Source of the DNA: Stagonosporopsis chrysanthemi
Taxonomy: Eukaryota; Ascomycota; Dothideomycetes; Pleosporales; Didymellaceae
DNA: 64,000 bases
Assembly: GCA_022560025.1 (NCBI GenBank)
Contig: JAFISE010000007.1
Span: 124,001 to 188,000 of the forward strand
Direction of reading: 5' to 3'
Shown here: piece by piece, positions 1 through 12,345 of the stretch
Layout: each line of letters starts with the position of its first letter
Position numbering within the stretch: position 1 is the stretch's first letter
Notes under the pieces: generated by a model
Told to the model about the DNA's origin: nothing
What the model saw: the letters and a program-made list of their open reading frames with translations, nothing else
Database searches by the model: none
Position numbers and translations under genes: made by a program

Positions 1-126
1 ACAATTGAGTTTAAGCTCGAGAACCATTGGCTCTGCGCTTTGTGCATCGTACTTATCTTCCTCGAGCTCCGCTGACCTTACAAGCTGCACATTACGTAGC
101 TCACACGACGCTGTTGAGATCCCACA

Positions 127-1037
127 ATGGCCCCTCCTCCGCCCTCCAACCTCCCCCTGGGCCAGCGCCTAGCTGCCCTCGCGCAGACCCTCCAGTTCGC
201 ATGGTTTGCCGGCCATGTGACGCTCCTGCTGGCTTCGCTGAGATACGGTCTCTCCTACATTACCTTCAACTACAACTCTAAGTGGGCGGCCTTTGCGTAC
301 CGCACTGGCTTCGTCTCTGCCTGTGTTACCTATGGCATTGTCGTCTACAAGGCGTACCGTGCCCGCATGAGGGCCGGCAAGCAGGGCGGCGTAATGGCGC
401 TCGCTACTGACGAGAATGTCCAGTACCTGAGTAAGTGCCTACAGCTCGAGGAGTTTTGAACTCCAGCCATCACGCTCCACAAGCTAACGAAATCGTAGTC
501 ATGGCGCTCGTCTGGCTTTTCATGCGCCAGATCCCCTTGGCGCTGCTGCCCTTCACAGTCTACTCCATCTTCCACGTTGCAACCTACGTGCGCTCCAACC
601 TGATCCCCACCATCAAGCCTCAGCCTGCTGCTGCCACACCTGGCGCTAAGCCCGCGTCCTCGGCTTTCGCCGAGACCATTGGCAAGTTCGTCAAGGAGTA
701 CTACGATGCCAGTATGACTCTGGTCGCTCTCCTTGAGATCGCCCTCTGGTTCCGCGTTGTTGGTTCCGCGCTCATCTTCCAGAAGGGCTCATGGATCCTG
801 CTCGCCATCTACACTGTCTTCTTCCGCGCCCGCTACGCCCAGAGCAGCTTTGTCCAGGACGCCATCAACCAGGTCACCGCCCGCATTGATGCTCAGCTCG
901 CCAACCAGAGCACTCCCCCTGCTGCTCGCCAGGGCTGGGCGACTGTCAAGAACGTCATCCGCCAGGCTGCTGATGCGACCGACATCCGCAAGTATGTCGG
1001 CGGCCAGCCCGGCGCTGCCCCCAAGAAGGCCCAGTAA
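127..1037 (+). CDS. POM33/TMEM33-family membrane protein (280 aa)
   Basis: Two exons, 127-430 and 499-1037, joined by a 68-nt intron (GTAAGT donor, CTAAC-like branch, TAG acceptor); the split codon restores one frame. The product is about 280 aa with several hydrophobic stretches. The N-terminal part (LQFAWFAGHVTLLLASLRY, followed by a second segment around TYGIVVYK) matches the conserved core of the TMEM33/Pom33/Tts1 family. Family members are multi-pass proteins of the endoplasmic reticulum and nuclear envelope that help shape ER tubules and distribute nuclear pores. The C-terminus is a hydrophilic Ala/Gln/Lys-rich tail. The ATG at 127 is the first in frame after a stop and has a good fungal context (CACAATGG). 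Function is inferred from family similarity only. Confidence 0.85.
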
Positions 1038-3869
1038 ACGCACTGAAACGCGTGCGACAAAGACCTGCCTCCTGATCGTGGTGCCGTACGGTCGCTGGAG
1101 GTCCGAGGTACGACAAGTTATGACGTATGATGGGATACGGTCGCGACAACAAGGGACAAGAGTTGTTAACGGACGAGAAATGATGTTAGCAAATGGACAT
1201 GACGATATGAGGATTGGGTGGGTTTCCCGCCCTCTTCTCCATCACATCACAGTCAGAGCTGAGAAGTCGGATGGATGGATTGGTCTGCATTGATTTTCCC
1301 CCGCTAGCGGACCCGGAATATACCTCTGAGCATTTTCGTAGCTGTAGAGTGTGTGGCGTTATTATTCGCTATTGCAGTTGAATATGTTTATTTTGATCCC
1401 TCTGGTCCTGTGCGTGGGGTACACAAGGTGTAGAGCTTCTCCACACCCAGCCGCACATAGTCGTGCCCACCCGCTCGAAGCCTGTGGAGGCACAGCAGAG
1501 CTGGTGGAGGCTGATGCCGGCCGGTACCTCAGCTCCAGCTCCAGCTAGGTACTAACCTCGCCAACGCCGAACGTGCTCTGCTCAAGTCGTCGCACAACGT
1601 GCTCATCGTAAACACAAATAGCAATGACTTTCGCCAGTCCTCCACTACGGTTATCCCCTGCTACAGATATGTGCCGCAGCGCTGCTGCTAATGTCGTGCG
1701 ATTCGGCTACGCAATGCTAGATGCTAGCTCGCACACACCAAATGCAGTTCCAAGTTCCGGTTTCCAAGTGATGCTTTCGACCTGCCGTCTCGAGCTTACA
1801 GTACACTGTGTGAAATACCTGGGAATTGCCGAACTACACCTCTTGCCCAGATATTGGGCGGTGAGGGCCGTGTGTGTGGCGGCTGTCAGCCAGCTAGAGC
1901 AAGCTCCCGCTCGTGCTTCTCTCTGCAGGTCATGTTCGCCTGAGCTGTCAGCTCCAGAGATTGGGGTTCACGGTGCTCTGCGGAGAGCTTCGACGCGCAG
2001 GCTTTGCGGCTTCCTGCGGGACTAAAGAGTGTGGAGGGCTTGGAGGGTGGGTAACATCTCGATCGACGGGCATAGCATAGCGGATTCAAGACAGACTTCA
2101 AGACAAAACAAGAACTATAGTAGGCATGTCTCCACACAAGGTGCAATGGTGGATTCGCGGATGCCGTGGAAGGAGGGGCGTATAGCGTAAGCTTGTGCCG
2201 ACGGCTGGTCTGGATGAGTGTCTGGCCCGCAGGTGTAGAGGTCATTGTGATGTGCTTCTGTGGAATGGCGTTGACGGTTTGGTCTGTAATATGCAGGGCA
2301 AGCAGGATTTGCGGAAGAGAACACAGAAATGGTGATCGCTTGTGGAATTCTATGTATAATACTGTGGGCTTGTGGGATTGTAGGATTGGCCACTGTCTGG
2401 GTGTGCCATTTGCCGTTTCTGGATCCGTGGCTGCAGGTGTACATAGTACATACAGACACACCCGGTCAGGTCAGCATAGCACGCACACCTTACTCAACAT
2501 GGGAGCGAAACTCGCAGAATCACTTTTGCTCTCGCACGACTCGCTCTCAGACGAATTCGTACCATCAGAGTGTTCCTGTGCTAGCGCGATGGGGCCTCAA
2601 TACGGGCCAGCACATCCCAAGCATTTCGGAATATTGAAGCGAAGCACGATCCGCCCAGTACGAATCTCACCGCGCGCTTTATGAGTGGTCGTGCCACCCG
2701 GCGCCCATGGGACAGGCTGCCATTGGCATTGCGCGAGAACAAGACTGTGGGTATCGGCAGCTTCTGAGTTAGCAGGCGGGTACGTAGCCTTTGGCGGCTT
2801 GGGACGAGGTGGGTGCGTGCTGGGTGCGGATGTACGCGGCGCCCGAGCTCCGTATAAGCAGTTGTGCCGCGCTTCACAGGCGCGTGCTGCGCCGCTGCGC
2901 GGAGGCAAGACGACCTGGCGGGAATTGGCGGTGAGTGCGTGGGAGTCGGAGCTGCTCGCTGATTGTTATGTATTTGTTGCTTGGTTGGTGCGTATGTGGC
3001 GTGATGGAGTCGATGGAGATGCAGAAGGGCCGCTTCGTGATGTGAAACATGTCCATATCCGTTCTTCCAACGTGCGTGGTAGTGGTGTGCAAGTCAGTGT
3101 CGGTTATACGGACATTACCATCGATGTCTTCAGGACCCTTCACGATGACGGACTCTGCTTGGGAGGGGCGGCCTTAGGCGAAGCTTTGCATGCGAAATTA
3201 CTCAACCCATGTGTGGACCGGTATTCCGTAGAGCAGCAGCTTGGAATGTAGATCTGGGGAATCGCCAGGCAAGATAGATTGGTTTGCGTCGCTGTGCGTG
3301 CGATCGCGCCATGGCAAGAGCATTCCTATGCGGGGAGCTACACATTTGGCTGCCAGGAGAGGAAGGTACAATGCAGTTCGTCCACCATCTCGCACTCGAC
3401 AGGTTCTGCCGACTCGCAAACTCCTGAGCACCAACAATTGCGTCCGGACAGTGCGGCTGCCGCCCGAACATTCAATTTTCGCTTGCATCCCCCCTACTGC
3501 ACTGCCTAGCGTGCTAGGGTGTTCAGGTAGGGCTTGGTGTTGCGGCAGGGAGACCGCGACGGGTTAAGGAGCCACACGGAGCTAGTGAAGCGCACCGTCA
3601 GCCGCTTCACCGTTTCGAATACTGTCGTCTTTTTGGAACAACGATATATAGTGCTGTGGATGCCCTCTTTGTGAGGCCTTTTATTCTTCTCCCTTTGCCG
3701 ACTGTTCTCAAGCCACCAAGACGTTTCGATCCTTCAGTCTGCGTCTCGACAAACGAAACACTGGAATGATTGCTCGAGCAACACCACACCAACATTCGCT
3801 ATACAAGAAGCCCTGAGCCCGCAAACACCGTCTCCACACCAAAATTCCAACACAGATACCATCTCCAAC
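1038..3869. other. Long non-coding stretch, no supported gene
   Basis: About 2.8 kb between the POM33-like gene and the cyclin gene. Several open frames of 100-190 codons exist here (for example 2166-2684 and 2685-3251 on the plus strand). They overlap open frames on the other strand, lack recognisable domains and are rich in Cys, Arg and Gly, as random frames in GC-rich DNA are. A short CAGCTC repeat lies at about 1529-1547. The part next to 3870 probably serves as the cyclin promoter and 5' UTR. Confidence 0.5.
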
Positions 3870-4946
3870 ATGGAACTCTCACCAGCTTTCTCCATCACCA
3901 GCGACATGACCGACGAAGAGCTGGACCTTTACTTTGCAACGTGCGGTTCGCTGTCCAACTTGCCGACCCCTCCGCCGGCAAAGGAGCACACCATCGAGAA
4001 ACCAGCATCAACATCAACAATGTCAGATCTGCAGGACTTTGCTCCTGAACTACAAGGTTAGTCTGCCAACATTTCACATCACACATTTACACGTGCGACA
4101 TTTCCGCTCGGAGACAAGTTTGTTGTTGGTCTTGGACATGTGGGACTTGCTCGGCTGAGCGACGTTCCCCTGCATGCTAGCACGAACCAACATGCGCAAC
4201 GTCATTGCAGTCCAATCTCCTTTTCTCCTCGAGCCCACATTCCACGGTGTTCCTGTCGATCGATGAGTTTTCGCGTCAATGCTGCCCTACTCGCCACACG
4301 CATTATTGGACACGAATGCTGATTTCTATCTTTAGCACATGCGACCCATCTTGCCAACCTCGTACCGTTAAGCGTCTCCACAACCCGACCTTCTGTGCCT
4401 GCCATCTGCGGCTTTCTGGAACGATCATGCCTGCCAGACGAGGTCGTTGCCTACGCTGCTTGCGTCCTGGATGCCCTGTCCCCTCGCTTCGCTGCTACGT
4501 GGCGGGAGACCCTACCGTCCAACTATGCCAGGGATCTGGAGTTCTTCATGAAGACCGACACATGCCATCATGCTTCCGTCGGCCCAGACGTCCTTGTTCT
4601 CGCTGCCTTGTCTCTGGCCCACGGTTTCTTCAATGACACCCGTCGCTCTGCTCACTACTGGGCGGTGGGTATGAGCCGTAACCGGTTTACGATTCAGGAG
4701 CTCGAAGCTTCAAAGCGGGCAATTCTGCACGACACCGACTACGGTCTCTGTCGCATTACTGAGTGTATGATGGACAGTATGTTACGACATATGCAGCGCA
4801 CCAAGACATCACATGCTTTTGTGGCTTCGGCCTTCAGCGAAAACGACACAGTCGCAAAGACTGGTCGTCGCCGAAACTTCTCCATTGACATGTCAGGCAC
4901 AGCCATGTGGAAGAACGGTGTCCAGACACCAGAGCCCAGCCCGTAG
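3870..4946 (+). CDS. Cyclin-box protein (265 aa), Pcl/PHO80-like or G1-type
   Basis: Exons 3870-4056 and 4336-4946, with a 279-nt intron that is long for this window. The donor is GTTAGT and the acceptor TTTAG; the joined frame has no stops. The N-terminal 60 residues are Ser/Thr/Pro-rich and acidic. The C-terminal part carries a cyclin-box pattern: a helix around LPDEVVAYAACVLDAL, then PDVLVLAALSLAHGFFND and WAVGMSRNRFTIQELE, resembling Pcl/PHO80-type cyclins that activate a Pho85-like kinase. The second cyclin fold is missing or very short, as usual for Pcl proteins. The exact subfamily cannot be fixed by eye. The C-terminal tail is Ser/Thr/Pro-rich and could be phosphorylated or act as a degron (inference). 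Confidence 0.7.
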
Positions 4947-6014
4947 GCTCAGATCTGGTGTTGTTCTTTTTGTGCCTCGTTTTCGCCGCATTTCAGTGTG
5001 AGCTTTGTTTATTGCAGCGCTTACGATACCCACATTGTCCCGTCATTTTCAATCATCTAGCATTTCAGCGGCATTCAGGGGCCTTTGGGCACATTTTGGC
5101 CTGGAGGTTTGCAGTCAACCAGCGTCCTCATCTATTGCATTGTTTGCACGATACCCTCCTGTACACATGGCAGTCTTCATTATGACGCCATCTAGTACTC
5201 CTGTAGTATACCATTCCACAATATTGTACACAATATATCGTATTTGCAGAGCACATCGCCATACGTATATCACAAGTCTCGTGATCCAAAACGTGCGCAA
5301 GGCTGAGGCTGACGCATGCATAGTGCAGCCAACATGTTCCTCCCGCCAAGAGCCGCATACCGCAGCCTGAGCTTTCCTCCGCGTTCCGCATCCACCGACG
5401 TCATGTGTTTTCTCTCTTCATCACACCACCAGCCAAACTGACGTTCTGGCAAGGGCAAAGTCACCGCTTGATCTCGCGTGTGAAACACTCTAGCGCGCAC
5501 TTGAATCCTCAGGATGCCGCAAGCGCATTGGATGCGCTCTAAGTCGAGTTAGCCAGCAGCCTCAAGCTCGAAGTTTGGTTGGCGAGAGGTCTGGCTACCC
5601 CACTAAGCTCCAAACCCCATGCGGTTTACCAACCGCGTGCATCGAAGCTGCAGCTCAACAGCTGTTGAGATGTTGCTAGCTGTCAGCCTCGATCGCTTCC
5701 CCGCATTCGATATAGTCGTCAGTATCTCCTGATGCCAATTGATCTGTGATCGTGCCCTGGTTCTGCTGCCTGCCTGCTCAAGCTAACAATCCTGCGGCGA
5801 TCAACATCCGTTGCCATCCTTTACCCTGATTATAAACAACCGCACCACCGGGCGCGTACCAGCTCGCGAAGCTGCACTCCTGCTCCCTGAGCTTCCGGCG
5901 CTTCCTCATATAGCTGCCCCTCCTCCCACAATTCGTCCCTCAACCCCTCCCTCCCCTGTGCGCCATCGACACTCACTTAACAATTCGCCGTTTTCTGCAA
6001 TTGACATCCTCAAG
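4947..6014. promoter_or_regulatory. Intergenic region upstream of glycogen phosphorylase
   Basis: About 1.07 kb with no supported gene. It contains the cyclin 3' UTR and the presumed promoter and 5' leader of the phosphorylase gene. A perfect 16-bp palindrome (CTCAACAGCTGTTGAG) lies at 5654-5669, centred on an E-box-like CAGCTG. The last 200 bp are pyrimidine-rich, typical of strong fungal promoters and leaders. Confidence 0.4.
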
Positions 6015-8949
6015 ATGGCGACTGCTAACCCTTCGCCTCGGGAGCGCCGTCCTTCCACCAGCGCTCCGCTCGCTGACCTCAAAGGGCCCGTGGGACCAGC
6101 TAACTTCACTCGTCCCAAGCACAAGAGGACTGTGACCGGCTTCGGCCCTGGCGAGATCAACGCTGTAGAGAACAGCATTCCAGAGCCCCAGCGTGAGGCG
6201 TGGAGGAAGTTTGTACGTCAAGCGGCCCATGGGGTATCTCGATTTGCGGGGTAGCTCCCGCGCGCAGCAGGTACTGATAAGACGACAGATGCCCAAGCCT
6301 TTCTCCACATCCGACGAATTCAACAAGGAGACTGTCCGCCATATCGAGACTACACTTGCGCGCTCGCTGTTCAATTGCGATGAGTCGGCCGCATACGCTG
6401 GAACGGCCCTGGCGTTCAGGGATCGCCTGGTCCTGGACTGGAACAAGACGCAGCAGAGCCAAACATTTGCTGACCAGAAGCGTGTATACTGTAAGAACTC
6501 CGCAGCTACAGTTGACAGAGAAATTACCAACGCTTCTAGATTTGTCTCTTGAGTTCCTGATGGGACGTGCTTTGGACAATGCTATGCTCAACGTCGAGCA
6601 GAAGGATATCGCTACCAGTAGGTCTCCGACCGCCTTTAGCCAATGGCTACTAACAATCACGCAGAGGGTCTCTCCGACCTCGGGTTCCGCATGGAGGATG
6701 TTGTTTCCCAGGAGCACGACGCTGCTCTCGGCAACGGTGGTCTCGGACGCCTTGCTGCCTGCTTCCTCGATTCGATGGCCTCCCTGAATATCCCAGCGTG
6801 GGGCTACGGTCTGCGTTACAGATACGGAATCTTCAAGCAGGAGATTGTCGACGGATACCAGGTCGAGGTTCCAGACTACTGGCTCGACTTCAACCCCTGG
6901 GAGTTCCAGAGGCACGACATCACTGTCGACATCCAGTTCTACGGCCACGTCAACCGCTGGCAGGACGATGAGGGTAAGCAACAGTCTTCCTGGGAAGGCG
7001 GCGAGATTGTCCAGGCTGTGGCTTATGATGTCCCAATTCCTGGTTACAAGACCGGCACTTGCAACAACCTCCGTCTTTGGGGCAGCAAAGCTGCCAGCGG
7101 CGAGTTCGACTTTCAAAAGTTCAACTCGGGAGAGTACGAGAGCTCAGTGGCAGACCAGCAGCGCGCTGAGACTATCTCCGCTGTCCTGTATCCCAACGAT
7201 AACCTTGAGCGCGGTAAGGAGCTGCGTCTCAAGCAGCAGTACTTCTGGTGCGCTGCCTCGCTCTATGATATCGTGCGCCGCTTCAAGAAGAGCAAGCGTG
7301 CATGGAATGAGTTCCCCACTCAGGTTGCCATCCAGCTCAACGATACCCACCCAACTTTGGCAATTCCTGAGCTCCAGCGAATCTTGGTCGATATCGAGGG
7401 TTTGGACTGGGATGATGCGTGGAACAGTAAGTCATTTGGAGGTAGTCAAGCATTTGCAGGGCTAACAAGTCGCAGTTGTGCAGAAGACTTTCGGCTACAC
7501 CAACCACACAGTCCTTCCTGAGGCGCTCGAGAAGTGGTCTGTTCCTCTCATGCAGCACCTCCTACCCCGCCACCTCCAAGTAAGTTCAACTCAGGTCTTG
7601 AGTTGCTTTACATGCTGACATCTCAATAGATTATATATGACATAAACTTGAACTTCCTCCAGTTCGTTGAGAGGAACTTCCCCGGCGATCGCGACATGCT
7701 TGGACGCGTCTCGATCATTGAAGAATCCCAGCCCAAGATGGTCCGCATGGCCTACCTTGCTCTGATCGGTTCCCACAAGGTCAATGGTGTTGCTGAGCTC
7801 CACTCCGACTTGATCAAGACCACCATCTTCAAGGACTTCGTGAAGATCTATGGGCCCGACAAGTTCACCAACGTCACAAACGGCATCACACCCCGCAGAT
7901 GGCTACACCAAGCCAACCCTAGGCTCTCAGAGCTTATCGCGTCCAAGCTTGGTGGCCACGAGTTCCTGAAGGACTTGACTCTTCTGCATAAACTTGAGGC
8001 CTACGTCGATGACAAGGAGTTCAGAAAAGAGTTCCGGGAGATCAAATTTGCGAACAAGGTAAGATTGGCCCAACATATCCAGGAGCACAACGGTGTCACA
8101 GTCAATCCGGCGGCTCTATTTGATGTCCAGGTGAAGCGTATCCACGAGTACAAGCGACAGCAGCTCAACATCTTTGGTGTCATTCACCGCTATCTCCAGA
8201 TCAAGGCTATGTCACCAGAACAGAGGAAGAAGCTTGCTCCTCGTGTTTCCATCTTCGGTGGCAAGGCTGCGCCCGGATACTGGATGGCCAAGACTGTCAT
8301 CCACCTCATCAACAAGGTCGGTGATGTCGTCAACAACGACAAAGACGTCGGTGACCTGCTCAAGGTCATCTTCTTGGAAGACTACAACGTCAGCAAGGCG
8401 GAAATCATCGTCCCTGCCAGCGACATCAGCGAGCACATCTCCACCGCAGGTACAGAGGCTAGTGGTACAAGTAACATGAAGTTCTGCCTCAATGGTGGTC
8501 TCATCATTGGTACTTGCGACGGTGCCAACATCGAGATCACCCGTGAGATTGGCGAGGAGAACATCTTCCTCTTCGGCAACCTTTCCGAAGATGTCGAGGA
8601 CCTGCGCCACGCCCACTTGTACAAGCATTACGAGCTCGAGCCTCAGCTTGCCAATGTCTTCGATCACATCCACAAGGGCACATTCGGCGACGCAGATCGC
8701 TTCTCGGCTCTGCTGAATGGCATCGTCGATCACGGCGACTACTACCTTGTCTCTGACGACTTCGACTCGTACATCAAGACCCAGGAGTCGATCGATGAGA
8801 GCTACAAGAACACTGAGGAGTGGACCACCAAGACTATCCTGACGGTCGCTCGCATGGGCTTCTTTACCAGCGACAGGTGCATTGATGAGTACGCAGAGAG
8901 CATCTGGAACGTTGAGCCGCTCGTTCCCAAGGATGAGCCTGCACCTTAG
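6015..8949 (+). CDS. GPH1: Glycogen phosphorylase (887 aa)
   Basis: Six exons (6015-6212, 6289-6490, 6540-6617, 6665-7426, 7476-7579, 7630-8949); every junction has GT-AG borders and keeps frame, giving about 887 aa, the usual fungal length. The enzyme is a GT35 alpha-glucan phosphorylase that releases glucose-1-phosphate from glycogen in the cytosol. Visible landmarks are the N-terminal ETTLARSLFNCDE region, YLSLEFLMGRALDNAM, GNGGLGRLAACFLDS, TNVTNGITPRRWL, and the pyridoxal-phosphate site around GTSNMKF with the Schiff-base lysine at about residue 666. The N-terminal 60 residues are Ser/Pro-rich and contain KHKRTVTGF, a plausible basic phosphorylation site (inference). The ATG at 6015 is preceded by a pyrimidine-rich leader, and an in-frame region upstream does not look conserved. 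Confidence 0.96.
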
Positions 8950-9293
8950 ATGCGGTGGTGGAGTGGTTTCAGTGATGTTGCCTTGCCGAATGTCTAGATG
9001 GTTCAATAGATCCGTGGACTGGTAGACGGCTTCTGAATTCCTTGTAATGACAGCAACTTGTTTTCATGTGATATTGTGTTTTCACCCATCAATTACCAAG
9101 TTATTCTACCTATGTATTGGACGTTGGAGTAGATCCTCTTGATTCCGTAAGAGTTCAGCGGTTGATGGGAAGGAAGGGTGATGTTCTCATGTAGCCAATC
9201 AGAGCATGGACCCTGTGAAACGCGTATCAACGCGCAATCTGGCAGGTAGAGCTCTAGCAAGCTTACCACATCAGAGCTCCCAACACATCCGTC
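8950..9293. other. Intergenic, 3' UTR and short promoter
   Basis: A 344-bp gap between the phosphorylase stop and the Yip1-domain gene start, both on the plus strand. No open frame of interest; it probably holds the terminator of one gene and the promoter of the next. Confidence 0.4.
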
Positions 9294-10365
9294 ATGGCGA
9301 ACAGAGGCTACGATGTCGTTGTTGACGTCGATCAGGAGGTAAACGCGCATTTGGACATCGCAGGACCACCCAGCTCACACTTCTCAGGGTGACCTAGGCC
9401 ACACCGACCTGCAAGAGGACCTCGAATTCCACAGCTCCAGTACGTCCCCATCACCGCACCAGGATGTACTCTCCCCAACTGACATACCCAGACTTCGAAA
9501 CTGCCCCCTCGCGCGGCGCAAAAATCCAACCCGACTCGTCCTCCTTCCTTCCCGGCCCCGCTACCGCTGCCCCCGCCAGCGGCAACCGCAAGCACCTCCT
9601 TTGGACACTGTCCTTCTATGCGCAAGCCTTCGACGTCGACACCACCGAGGTCCTGCGCCGCTGCACTGCAACCATCTACCCGCGCGCCAACTTCCTCGAC
9701 GTGCTCGAGGGAAACCCCGATCTCTACGGCCCCGTGTGGATCGCGACTACCGTCGTTGTGATCCTGTTTCTCACAGGCACCATCAGCCAGTACCTTGCGC
9801 ACCAGGGCAAGGACCACTTTGCGTATGACTTCCGGCTGCTGAGTGGCGCAGCGGGGCTGGTTTATGGGTATACCGGAGTGGTGCCTGTTGCGCTTTGGGC
9901 CGTGCTGAAGTGGTATGGAAGCGAGAGTGCGAATCTGCTCGAGTGCGCGTGTCTGTACGGGTATGCGAACCTGGTGTGGATTGTGGTTGCGCTTGTGAGC
10001 TGGAGTCCGATTTCGAGTACGTCTTGCAATTTCCCTATCCCTCTGCATTTACCTCCCCCTCCCCCATTGCATCCAATTACTAGCTTCATCAAGGCCAGCT
10101 TACTGACTGATACCGTCCAGTCCTCAACTACACATTCGTCGCCATCGGCCTCGCCTTCTCCGCCACTTTCCTCCTCAGAAACCTATACCCCGTGCTCTCC
10201 ACCACCGAAGCAAAGACTTCCAAGATCCTGCTCGTCGTCGTACTTGCGCTGCATGCCGGCTTCGCTATCGCGATCAAGGTGCTGTTCTTTGCCACGACCA
10301 GCCCTGTGGGACCGAACAAGGGAAACGATGAGAAGACGGATCCGGCGCGGATGCTGTTCGCGTAG
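9294..10365 (+). CDS. Yip1-domain membrane protein, YIPF1/2 (YIP5) type (288 aa)
   Basis: Four exons: 9294-9338, 9388-9439, 9492-10016 and 10121-10365; all phases agree and the product is about 288 aa. The acidic N-terminus (about 75 residues) is followed by the WTLSFYAQAFDVDTTEVLRR segment and five hydrophobic segments, the standard layout of the Yip1 family and closest in style to YIPF1/YIPF2 (yeast Yip5). These proteins sit in Golgi and late-secretory membranes and bind Rab GTPases; here the role is inferred from family. The two leading exons are very short (15 and 17 codons), so a single-exon start at 9464 would be wrong: its ATG lies within the intron before exon 3. The C-terminal tail after the last membrane segment is short and hydrophilic. 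Confidence 0.85.
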
Positions 10366-11013
10366 GGCTGTATGAATGCAATATGGCTTGTTACAAGGGA
10401 TGAAGATGTGGATCTGTAGAATTATGGCTAGGGAATCTGATTGGCGTTTTGGAAAGCATGTCTTGTGCGCAGGTGGGTGCTGTAGCGAATGTCAAACGGT
10501 CACAGACTGTGGCCCTGCCATCGCGCCATGTGAATCCAAGCATGGACGGGCTCACCACTTCCCGGCGAAAAACCGTAAGCTCTTGGAAACGATTAGATCA
10601 TGTTATATTACAGCTGTCAGTACTACTAAAGAAGACCAGTACACAATGACTGGGGGCGTCTGTATCAATGAACGACGAGGACGATGACGACAGACTACGA
10701 GAATATCCGCGACGAGCTCGTGCAAACAAGAATCGCGTTCACAGGGCCGTGACAAGACCCAAAGCCCAAGACAAAGGCAGCAGGTCTGTGCCCTATCCAA
10801 CTCTTCTCTGGAGCGCGCATCTGAGCTTAGTACTAGACAGCGAGTCTACAGGACGTGAGTAAGCTCCAAAGGGGGATATATGTGGACGACAAAGGAAATA
10901 ATCGCGAAGGAGAGCCTACTCCCGACCAGCAAAGCTCGCCCAGACAAGGTGATCAACCCCACGGCGCGACACTCCCAGGGTGCCACAACTCCTTCAAGGC
11001 CACACAGAAGAAT
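10366..11013. other. Convergent intergenic region
   Basis: About 650 bp between the 3' ends of the Yip1-domain gene and the minus-strand gene that follows. It contains only short open frames without domain signal. It probably carries two facing transcription ends. Confidence 0.4.
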
Positions 11014-12345
11014 CTAGCGGATACATCGCGCTTCCCTCCCCAAGACCCAGTGCTGATTCCATATCACGGCCGATTCAACCGCCGGCGCGTCATTCTCGTT
11101 GCGTACATCGCTACTGCCAAGAGCCCCGGCGTCCGACGATGTCCTCTGAGCTGCGGTAGGGAGACTGAAGGCACCCATTCTGGGCCCCCGCCTTGCGAGA
11201 TTATACGCCCTGCACCGCTCCGAGATAGTTAATGAGCGCTGAGGCTCCGCAACGGGAGGGGCCGGCACGGCGGGCGCGTGTGGCCAGTCTGCGTTTCTAG
11301 AGGCCTGAAGCTGCGGGACTGGGGTTGCGTTCTCAGTCGGAGATACGGTCTCGCTCGTGTTCGCAGTCGTGGTCATGGGAGGCGAGGGAGGACGGCATGC
11401 ATACCTCCGAGCTGCGGTGCGCATGACTCGCTCATCCTCGTCCTCGTCCTCATTCTCGTCCTCGTACTCATCCCGCACCATAGCAGGAAGCATATCGTCC
11501 CCCGCACCATAACGGAATGGCGATACAGTCTCCACACTCTCCGTTTCCGCCTCAAGACGCTCCCGATATCGCGGTAGTCGGGTGAAGAACCTCCTCCGAG
11601 CGCTAGCGACATGACGGGCGTGGTTCTCCCTCATCTCGAGCGTGTAGTTCACCGCCCTGAGGCTCTGGACAGCGCGCCACAGGGCGTCGATGGAAGTTGG
11701 TGTCTGCGTCCAGTCAGGAGTAGCGGCTGCGGTGATGATGCTCGAGGAATCGGGACGGGGGATAGAGTGGCCTAGTCTGCGTAGTCGGAACTCGAGCATA
11801 CGTCGCTTGTTTGTGAGAGAAATGTGCTCGGCGCGTAGGACTTCGCAGTTGATGGATCTGGGGCGTCTTTTGGTAGATGGTTTAGGTGATTTGGGTTGGA
11901 TGACAATGGCGGCATTGGCTGTCTCCTGCTGCGCGGCGAGGGTGATGTCTTCGACCTGGTCTTCAACAGGTGCATCTCCGTCCAGCTCGTCTTCCACAGA
12001 GGACTCATTGACTGTATCAAGGCCGTCGCTGTGTACCGGGCTGGGTGTATTCTCCTCCTTGTCTGACCCTGTAAGGTTGGCAGCAGAGTCTTTTCGTGGC
12101 TGAGGAGTAGGCGCAGCTGGGGGCGGTCCGTCGAGTGGCAACGAGGGGAAAGCAGCTGGTGGGAGTGTTCTGGAGTCACTGCGTGCGCCTTGAGCATAGT
12201 GTGCACCCCACTCAAGGTTCATGGAAAACGGCCTGTACCATAGTCAGTCATTTACTCACGGCGAACATAGGCGATAGATCAGATCCAGTTTTCTTTGAAG
12301 GAACAACCTCCCGAGGAGTACTCACTCCTTACTGTGCCTGCCCAT
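11014..12345 (-). CDS. Unknown disordered acidic protein (about 412 aa)
   Basis: I do not recognise this protein. The best model has a tiny first exon, 12345-12326 (MGRHSK...), a 93-nt intron with GTGAGT donor, and a main exon 12232-11014; the split codon joins cleanly. If the intron is ignored, an in-frame ATG at 12222 gives 402 aa. The sequence is Pro/Ser/Ala-rich and low in hydrophobics, with a basic stretch (KPSTKRRPRS), a helical Arg/Leu-rich segment around RRMLEFRLRRLGHSIPRP, and a run of alternating Glu/Asp/Asn near residues 260-272 encoded by TCNTC-type triplets at about 11430-11475. This suggests a nuclear or scaffold role, but there is no domain to prove it. No signal peptide or membrane segment is visible. 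Confidence 0.6.

Noticed and set aside
2166..3251. Two adjacent plus-strand frames of 172 and 188 codons
   Set aside because: No family signal, odd composition, competing frames on the other strand and no splice model that improves them.
6157..7116. 319-codon open frame antisense to glycogen phosphorylase
   Set aside because: It spans sense introns without respecting them and has no domain; codon bias of the sense gene keeps the antisense frame open.
8212..9006. 264-codon antisense frame opposite the last phosphorylase exon
   Set aside because: Same shadow effect; rich in Val/Asp as expected for the complement of a biased coding sequence.
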